This document shows, piece by piece, positions 58,661 to 64,000 of a stretch of 64,000 bases of DNA. The first letter of the stretch is position 1; each line of letters begins with the position of its first letter. The position numbers and the translations under genes are program-made. This stretch comes from Secundilactobacillus angelensis. GTDB lineage: Bacteria; Bacillota; Bacilli; Lactobacillales; Lactobacillaceae. The stretch covers positions 1 to 64,000 of the forward strand of contig NZ_JAAXLJ010000011.1 in NCBI RefSeq assembly GCF_012641075.1. Reading direction: 5' to 3'. The notes beneath the pieces were generated by a model. It searched no databases and was not told where the DNA came from. It saw only the letters and a list, made by a program, of their open reading frames with translations.

Positions 58661-58919
58661 TTTAATCAAACTATTTAAATATGTGTGGATTGGAAATTTG
58701 TTTATGTTGATAATATTAATCATTTAAAATTAAAAGTCAAGGATAAAATTAGATTATTTTAATTTAATCGAATATTTATCTCACCTAAATTTCATGTGAA
58801 TAGATGGAAGAAAGCAGTGATAATTAGTTGTCAAAAACCGAAAAATAAGCAATAATGATGGGTAATATAGAGATGGTGTTTTGATTAGAAATTATTTGAA
58901 GCGGAAAGATGGGATAGGA
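58661..58919. other. AT-rich gap with the brnQ and proB promoters
   Basis: No gene. The proB promoter is TTGTCA (58828-58833), a 17-nt spacer and AATAAT (58851-58856). The brnQ promoter should lie near 58680-58720 on the minus strand but is not clearly seen. Confidence 0.55.
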
Positions 58920-59756
58920 ATGGGAGCTCAGCTCAGCAACCGAAAGATGAATGTTAAACGATTAGTCGTCAAAGTTGGGACAAGTAGCTTGGTTTACCCC
59001 AGTGGCGGGCTTAATTTGAAGGTCATTGATCAACTGGCCTTCGCACTAAGTACGCTGTGCGGACAGGGGAAAGAAGTTATCTTGGTTTCGTCTGGCGCGA
59101 TTGGAGTCGGTTTAAACGCACTTCGGCTAAAGGAGCGACCCAAGGAGATCAGTGAGCAGCAGGCACTTGCTTCGATTGGTCAAAGTAAGCTGATTACGAT
59201 GTTTAACCAGCGATTTGCACACTATAATCAGACCATCGGCCAGCTTTTGTTGACCCACGATGTGTTTGATTTCCCAGCCAGCAACCAGCATGTGATGGAT
59301 ACTTTTGATAAATTATTGGCTAGACACGTTGTTCCAATCGTCAACGAAAATGACTCAATCGCGGTGGATGAAATGGATCACCGGACCAAATTCGGTGATA
59401 ACGATCAGTTGTCTGCAATTGTAGCCACTCACGTGGATGCTGATTTGTTGATCATGCTCTCTGATATAGAAGGGTTCTATGATCAAAATCCACTTAAGCA
59501 CGATGATGCTCAGCTAATTTCAACCATTCATCATATTGATGATGGCACATATGCAGTCGCTGGCGGCCGTGGCAGCCGGTATGGAACAGGCGGTATGGTT
59601 ACCAAGCTAACAGCAGCGGAAATCATGCTGAAAGATAACCGTCAAATGGTATTGGCAAGTGGCAAAGACCCGGCAGTTATTTTGGATATTTTAGCTGGTA
59701 AACCAGTTGGTACCTGGTTTACTCCCGAAGAAAAAGGAGTTTTTCAACATGGCTAA
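58920..59756 (+). CDS. proB: Glutamate 5-kinase
   Basis: First step of proline synthesis from glutamate: ATP plus glutamate to glutamyl-phosphate. From the ATG at 58920 it has 278 residues, the amino-acid-kinase domain only, without the PUA domain, as is usual in lactobacilli and streptococci. Motifs: RLVVKVGTSSLVYPSGG, VSSGAIGVGLNAL, IVNENDSIAVDE and GTGGMVTKLTAA. It overlaps proA by 8 nt. A further in-frame start at 58881 is less likely; one at the MNVKRL codon is also possible. Confidence 0.94.
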   Translation: MGAQLSNRKMNVKRLVVKVGTSSLVYPSGGLNLKVIDQLAFALSTLCGQGKEVILVSSGAIGVGLNALRLKERPKEISEQQALASIGQSKLITMFNQRFAHYNQTIGQLLLTHDVFDFPASNQHVMDTFDKLLARHVVPIVNENDSIAVDEMDHRTKFGDNDQLSAIVATHVDADLLIMLSDIEGFYDQNPLKHDDAQLISTIHHIDDGTYAVAGGRGSRYGTGGMVTKLTAAEIMLKDNRQMVLASGKDPAVILDILAGKPVGTWFTPEEKGVFQHG

Positions 59757-61011
59757 CGAAACGATTAATCTGACTCAGTTAGAAAAAATGGGTCAGTTGG
59801 CAAAACAAGCCGAAACGCAGTTGGCACAACTATCTAACCAGCAGCGAAATGATGGCTTGATGGCAATGGCAGAAGCATTAGTCGCGCATTCTGATACTAT
59901 TTTAGCTGCCAATCAGCAGGATTTGGCTAACGCAACTGACCTGAAAGCAAGCTTTGTAGATCGACTGACGTTAACGGCTGATCGGATCAATGATATGGCA
60001 GAAGGCATGCGGCAGGTGGCTCAGCTGGCTGACCCCATCGGCAGTGTTGATAAGATGTGGAAGAACGAAGCCGGTTTGATGATCGGCAAGCAGCGGGTAC
60101 CGCTAGGCGTTATCGGGATTATTTTTGAAGCCCGGCCAAACGTGACGGCTGATGCTTCTGCGTTATGTTATAAAAGCGGTAATGCAGTCATGCTGCGTGG
60201 TGGTAAGGAAGCCATTCAAACTAATATTGCTATCAGCGATGTTCTTCGAGGTGCTCTTAAACAATTAGGCGTGGATGAAAACGCCGTCCAGTTAGTTCAC
60301 GATACGTCTCACGAAGTAGCCAATGAAATGATGGCTTTGACCAAATACCTGGATGTTTTGATACCTCGTGGTGGCCGTGGCTTGATTCAGCGGGTTGTAA
60401 CAACTGCTAAAGTACCCGTGATTGAAACCGGTGCGGGTAACTGTCACATCTACGTTGATCAGTATGCTGAGCTACAAATGGCGGTTGATATCACGGTTAA
60501 CGCCAAGGTGCAACGACCATCCGTCTGCAATGCTGCAGAAAAATTAGTGATTCACAGTGCTGTCGCTGATGAATATTTGCCGGTGATCGCAGCAGCTTTG
60601 GCGGACCAAGGCGTTCAGCTTCGCGGTGATGATCGAGCAAGAGCAATCGTGCCAAGTATGGTGCCAGCGACGGATGCCGATTGGGACGAAGAATACAATG
60701 ACTTGATCATGGCAGTCAAAGTCGTCGATTCTGAAGACGAAGCCATTGCCCACATCAATGCCCACAACACGAAGCACTCCGAAGCTATCATCACGGATAA
60801 TTACCAAAACGGTCAGCGCTTTTTACAGCAGATCGATGCCGCCTGTGTTTACATTAATGCGTCTACTCGGTTTACGGATGGGTTCGAATTCGGTTTTGGT
60901 GCCGAAATTGGCATCAGTACCCAAAAACTGCACGCTCGTGGGCCAATGGGGCTGCATGAATTAACCTCAACCAAGTACATCATTTACGGCGATGGTCAGG
61001 TCCGCAAATAG
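59749..61011 (+). CDS. proA: Gamma-glutamyl phosphate reductase
   Basis: Reduces glutamyl-phosphate to glutamate semialdehyde with NADPH, the second step of proline synthesis. From the ATG at 59749 (AAGGAG upstream) it has 420 residues with the family signatures IFEARPNVTADASALCYKSG near 120, VIETGAGNCHIYVD near 225 and RPSVCNAAEKLVIH near 251 holding the catalytic Cys. It ends LHELTSTKYIIYGDGQVRK. It overlaps proB; proC is not in the window. Confidence 0.96.
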   Translation: MANETINLTQLEKMGQLAKQAETQLAQLSNQQRNDGLMAMAEALVAHSDTILAANQQDLANATDLKASFVDRLTLTADRINDMAEGMRQVAQLADPIGSVDKMWKNEAGLMIGKQRVPLGVIGIIFEARPNVTADASALCYKSGNAVMLRGGKEAIQTNIAISDVLRGALKQLGVDENAVQLVHDTSHEVANEMMALTKYLDVLIPRGGRGLIQRVVTTAKVPVIETGAGNCHIYVDQYAELQMAVDITVNAKVQRPSVCNAAEKLVIHSAVADEYLPVIAAALADQGVQLRGDDRARAIVPSMVPATDADWDEEYNDLIMAVKVVDSEDEAIAHINAHNTKHSEAIITDNYQNGQRFLQQIDAACVYINASTRFTDGFEFGFGAEIGISTQKLHARGPMGLHELTSTKYIIYGDGQVRK

Positions 61012-61091
61012 TTAAAATGCAGTAAAAGCCTTTTTACATCTCGTTTACCCGATGAAAATTTGTTAAAATGAATGTAAAGAGGCGATGCGCT

Positions 61092-61442
61092 GTGACGATT
61101 AAAACCAACCCTGAGCAATTGGATATGCTTAAATCGCAGATGGATGAGGCAAACCAGAAATCTCATTTTGTTATTTTTGAGTCTACTGAGCTTTCCAGTG
61201 GTGATCATTTGCGGTTAATCACTGACTATGACAGCTTTAAAGACATCCGCAAAGCTCACGCAGATCGGGCAACGATGCATATCTTGCAGGATATTGTCCC
61301 GATTACGGATAACCTTGCTAAGTGGGCGATTGCGGAAAGCAAAGCGGCACATCAAAACGATGATCCGGAAGCGTTAGCTGATTTGGAACACTATACTAAC
61401 GCGGTTTTGAAGGAAAATTTGATTCAGGTTAATCAAGAATGA
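61092..61442 (+). CDS. Conserved hypothetical small soluble protein
   Basis: From the GTG at 61092 (AAAGAGG upstream) it has 116 residues: MTIKTNPEQLDMLKSQMDE, a central strand region (SHFVIFESTELSSGDHL), then an Ala/Asp/Glu-rich helical part. There is no signal, membrane helix or Cys. I do not recognise its function. It follows proA by 80 nt, and a family A repeat lies behind the stop. Confidence 0.7.
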   Translation: MTIKTNPEQLDMLKSQMDEANQKSHFVIFESTELSSGDHLRLITDYDSFKDIRKAHADRATMHILQDIVPITDNLAKWAIAESKAAHQNDDPEALADLEHYTNAVLKENLIQVNQE

Positions 61443-61462
61443 ATACTAGCTTTAGTGCAAAT

Positions 61463-61674
61463 AAGAGAGTGTGACACAACTCGGTAGATTCCAGAATTTA
61501 ACGCAAAAAGCGTATTCCGTTGAACTTTTTCGGAATACGCTTTTTTGCGTTAAATGGCCGGAATCTGAGTTGTGGTATATTTAGACTAGATTAAAGTATT
61601 GAACAAAAGCAAACTTTAAATTGTCTTTAAGTCAAGAAACCAAATGAAATTTTTATCAATATAGACTTATGTCA
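61463..61674 (+). repeat. Family A hairpin repeat, copy A4
   Basis: The clearest copy. Left end GAGTGTGACACAACTCGG, then TAGATTCC, variable core CGCAAAAAGCGTATTCCG pairing with CGGAATACGCTTTTTTGCG, then GGAATCTGAGTTGTG, GTCAAGAAAC and TTTTATCAATATAGAC, ending TTATGTCA. The outer flanks AAATAAGAG (61459-61467) and CTCTTATTT (61679-61687) are also inverted, extending the terminal repeat. Confidence 0.85.
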
Positions 61675-61759
61675 GGGCCTCTTATTTTGGATTTATAAAA
61701 CAGCAAAAGTTTCACGTGGAACAAATATTTTCCAGTAGGGTGGGTTCAAAATCTCCTTT
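61675..61759. other. Short intergenic stretch between repeat A4 and the HxlR gene
   Basis: Apart from the CTCTTATTT arm continuing the repeat ends, nothing is recognisable. The fragment TTTCACGTGGAAC is notable only as a partial palindrome (TTTCACGTGGAA). Confidence 0.4.
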
Positions 61760-62146
61760 TCAATGTAACTTAAAGTTACCGGCCAATTCTAATGCTTCCA
61801 ACCGCTTGGTTCCCCAAGTAAACATGTCTTCGATAATAGGCATCAGACTTTCGCCAGTGGCTGTCAAGCTATAATAGGTGGCTTTGCGGTTGTTAGCGAT
61901 TTCCTCACGGCGAGTGACCAAGCCATCTGCAGTTAATTCTTTGAGTTGCTGCGCCAGCATTTTATGAGTGGCGTCATCCAGCAAGCGTTGGATTTGGTTA
62001 AACCGCATGGTGCCATCATGGAATAAATGATAAATAATGACGATTTTGTACTTTCCTGAAAACATCGAAAGTGTGTATTCCTTCGCACAATCGAAATCCT
62101 TTTTCTGTATTTTTTCCTGGGTGTATTTCCTTAACGCATCAGTCAT
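61760..62146 (-). CDS. HxlR-family winged-helix regulator
   Basis: 128 residues with the HxlR/DUF24 core: FDCAKEYTLSMFSGKYKIVIIYHL, then RFNQIQRLLDDATHKMLAQQL and DGLVTRREEI. A Cys at about 19 (DFDCAKEYTLS) lies at the position of the redox-active Cys of HxlR regulators that sense electrophiles or disulphide stress. It diverges from the DJ-1 gene, a likely target. The ATG at 62146 follows GGAGGG. Confidence 0.9.
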   Translation of the reverse strand: MTDALRKYTQEKIQKKDFDCAKEYTLSMFSGKYKIVIIYHLFHDGTMRFNQIQRLLDDATHKMLAQQLKELTADGLVTRREEIANNRKATYYSLTATGESLMPIIEDMFTWGTKRLEALELAGNFKLH

Positions 62147-62320
62147 AGAATCCCTCCAAAACAGTTTTACATTTTAGAAGCATATCTCAGCATCCTGACC
62201 AGAGCAACAAATTCGCTTTAGTATATAAATGTTACGGAAATATGTATAGGCACAAAAAAGTGCGTTATTGTCAGTTTGCTCCTGAGCCGTAATAATAGAA
62301 TCACATACAAAGGAGGAAAC
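62147..62320. promoter_or_regulatory. Divergent promoter of the HxlR and DJ-1 genes
   Basis: The DJ-1 promoter is TTGTCA (62268-62273) with a TAATAA -10 at 62290-62295 (16-nt spacer). TATATAAATGTT and AAATATGTATA (62223-62247) form an imperfect AT-rich repeat that could be the HxlR operator. Confidence 0.5.
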
Positions 62321-62323
62321 ATG

Positions 62324-62830
62324 ATGAAAAAAGTTGCAGTTGTTGTTACTGATTTAGTCGAAGACGTTGAATTCGTTGATCCCGTAAATGCGATTCGCGA
62401 TGCAGGCCACAATGTTACAATCATTGGCTTTGAGAAAGGGACCGTTACTGGTAAGCACAACACAGTCATTACCATTGACAGATCGATTGCGGATGTTAAA
62501 CCGGAAGACTTTGATGCACTGTTCATTCCTGGTGGCTTTTCACCAGATCAATTACGTGCGGATCAGCGCTTTGTTGATTTCACTAAGCACTTTTTGATGA
62601 ATGATAAGCTGATTTCAGCTCTTTGCCACGGCCCGCAGTTAATGATTCAAACTGGTTTAGTTCATGGTCGCACCATGACATCTTACCTAACTGTGCAGCC
62701 AGATCTCTATTACGCAGGGGCCCGGGTGGCCGATCAGCCCGTAGTGATCGATGGTAACTTAATCACTAGTCGAGAACCAAAGGATATTCCGGCTTTTAAT
62801 CAAGCCTTGCTTGCAGCATTAGCAAAGTAA
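62324..62830 (+). CDS. DJ-1/PfpI family protein
   Basis: From the ATG at 62324 (AGGAGG seven bases upstream) it has 168 residues of the DJ-1/PfpI class-I amidotransferase-like fold. The nucleophile elbow is ALCHGPQL with Cys at about 103, preceded by FIPGGFSPDQLR and followed by TSREPKDIPAF. Members act as deglycases, chaperones or proteases; the exact activity cannot be read. An adjacent ATG at 62321 is possible. Confidence 0.9.
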   Translation: MKKVAVVVTDLVEDVEFVDPVNAIRDAGHNVTIIGFEKGTVTGKHNTVITIDRSIADVKPEDFDALFIPGGFSPDQLRADQRFVDFTKHFLMNDKLISALCHGPQLMIQTGLVHGRTMTSYLTVQPDLYYAGARVADQPVVIDGNLITSREPKDIPAFNQALLAALAK

Positions 62831-62913
62831 ACTAAACAGCCCCCAAACGGTTTATCATGACCAAGCACGGCAGGTATTTTCGGACAAGTGTTTGACGCAA
62901 TAACCACTAAATA

Positions 62914-62967
62914 GACGGCAACGTCCTGAGCAGCAAGTAATCTGCTATCAGGATGTTGCCGTTTTTA
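62914..62967 (+). terminator. Terminator after the DJ-1 gene
   Basis: GACGGCAACGTCCTGA/TCAGGATGTTGCCGTT, followed by TTTTATTT. Confidence 0.9.
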
Positions 62968-63075
62968 TTTAGCCTGCATTATCGGGATTAAAGGCGACTG
63001 GTAAACAGTTTTTAAGTGTTTGTAATTTAATAAAATTAATTGCATTAAAATGATGTGTAAACCTCAAAAACGACT

Positions 63076-63102
63076 CGAACAGACGTTCAAATATGCTATG
63101 AT
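63076..63102 (+). promoter_or_regulatory. LexA-type SOS box over the rexB promoter
   Basis: CGAACAGACGTTCA (63076-63089) has the same quality as the box before the nuclease gene at 39866 (only the last base departs from CGAACRNRYGTTYC). It covers the -35 of a promoter with TATGAT at 63097-63102. Confidence 0.7.
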
Positions 63103-63174
63103 TAAACCAGTAAAAATTCGAAGATGGATGCAAGTTATTTCGCAATTCGAAACGAGTAGAAAGGAACAAACACA

Positions 63175-64000
63175 ATGACGTTACAATTTGTGATTGGAAA
63201 AGCAAGTGCTGACCATGAGAACAGTCTCTTGGCAGAACTGGCAAAATGTCAGCAGGAATATCCTGATGATCAATTTTATTATATAGTGCCAAACCACATT
63301 AAGTTCGAATCAGAGGTTCAGGTACTGACCAAGCTGGCTCAACTCGCGGGGGTGGATAATGACGCGTATGCTCAGTCTGGCGTCCAGGTGCTGTCGTTAA
63401 CGCGGTTGGCATGGTTCTTCATGAAAAATGCGCCTGCTTATCAATTGCCACGAATTTCTCAAGCTGGGATGAACATGCTGGTCTATCAAGCCATTCTAGA
63501 TCATCAAGACGAACTCCAACTGTTTGCTGGTGAGGCTGATCGGCCCGGGTTTATCAGTTTGCTGACGCGGCAAATATTAGAACTGAAAACGGGTCAGGTC
63601 AGTGTTTTAGATCTTGATCAAGTCGCTAAACAAATGACGGGGACCAGTGCGGATCTGGATGCTAAATTACATGATTTGGTCTTGATTTATGACAGTTTTG
63701 AGCAGGCTATGACCAATAAATACGTCGCTAATACTGACTTATTGAATCAGTTAAGTACTTATTTAGAGCAGGTTGATTTGAGTCATGCTCATTTCTATTT
63801 TGATGGGTTTTCTCAAACTCAGTTCTCAGCACAAGAAATGAAGTTGCTATCAACTCTGATGCAACGCGCTTCAGAAGTGAAAATTGCTCTCATTCTTGAT
63901 CAGGGAACGCCCAGCGCTGACACGATTAATGAGCAGAGCCTTTTCTATCAACCTTCGCGGACTTATATGCGGTTGTACCAAACTGCTCGAGCATTATCAG
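63175..64000 (+). CDS. rexB: ATP-dependent helicase/nuclease subunit RexB (AddB), partial
   Basis: The B subunit of the RexAB/AddAB enzyme that resects double-strand breaks for RecA. The window holds the first 275 codons, running off the right edge. The start is typical: MTLQFVIGKASADHENSLL, QFYYIVPNHIKFESE and LSLTRLAWFFM, all belonging to the N-terminal inactivated helicase-like domain of AddB/RexB. The ATG at 63175 follows AAAGGAAC. A LexA-type box overlaps the promoter. Confidence 0.9.
   Translation, partial: MTLQFVIGKASADHENSLLAELAKCQQEYPDDQFYYIVPNHIKFESEVQVLTKLAQLAGVDNDAYAQSGVQVLSLTRLAWFFMKNAPAYQLPRISQAGMNMLVYQAILDHQDELQLFAGEADRPGFISLLTRQILELKTGQVSVLDLDQVAKQMTGTSADLDAKLHDLVLIYDSFEQAMTNKYVANTDLLNQLSTYLEQVDLSHAHFYFDGFSQTQFSAQEMKLLSTLMQRASEVKIALILDQGTPSADTINEQSLFYQPSRTYMRLYQTARALS

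Overview
The window is the replication-origin region of a low-to-moderate GC Firmicute, very probably a member of the Lactobacillaceae. The evidence is the gene order rpmH-oriC-dnaA-dnaN-yaaA-recF-gyrB-gyrA-rpsF-ssb-rpsR, the short (PUA-less) glutamate 5-kinase, pyruvate oxidase, PepC, RexB-type nuclease, and a surface protein ending in LPQTSE, a sortase motif typical of lactobacilli. The genus cannot be fixed from sequence reading alone.

Layout. Left of the origin (about 1-19560) nearly everything runs leftwards: dnaA, dnaN, yaaA, recF, gyrB, gyrA, rpsF-ssb-rpsR, then gdpP-rplI-dnaB, interrupted by an efflux pump and a large leucine-rich-repeat adhesin. The origin is bipartite: one DnaA-box cluster between rpmH and dnaA, another between dnaA and dnaN. 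Right of it (20040-26200) the rpmH-rnpA-yidC-jag and mnmE-mnmG genes run rightwards. From 26.4 kb on, the window becomes a mosaic of single genes and small operons: poxB, lepB, pepC, hom, dacA, an SOS-type nuclease gene, cls, queT, a purine permease, a GH127 arabinofuranosidase/transporter pair with an AraC regulator, brnQ with a T-box leader, proBA, an HxlR/DJ-1 pair, and the start of rexB.

Regulation that can be read directly: CcpA cre sites at an unidentified structured RNA and at the arabinoside locus; LexA-type boxes overlapping the -35 of the nuclease gene and of rexB; a paired PurBox before the purine permease; a T-box on brnQ; a hairpin sequestering the rpsF ribosome-binding site; and an attenuator-like hairpin before mnmE.

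Most notable are (1) an about 357-nt, cre-preceded, highly structured non-coding RNA at 43946-44302 with its own terminator, which I cannot assign to a known family; (2) two unrelated families of hairpin repeats (A: four copies; B: three, plus a half copy and a window-edge copy) with conserved ends but variable, still complementary, stems, almost always placed just 3' of a stop codon in the sense orientation; and (3) three genes broken by a single small lesion: the adhesin signal peptide (A5 run), pepC (T5 run) and the AraC regulator (one in-frame TAA). These are either recent pseudogenes or sequence errors.
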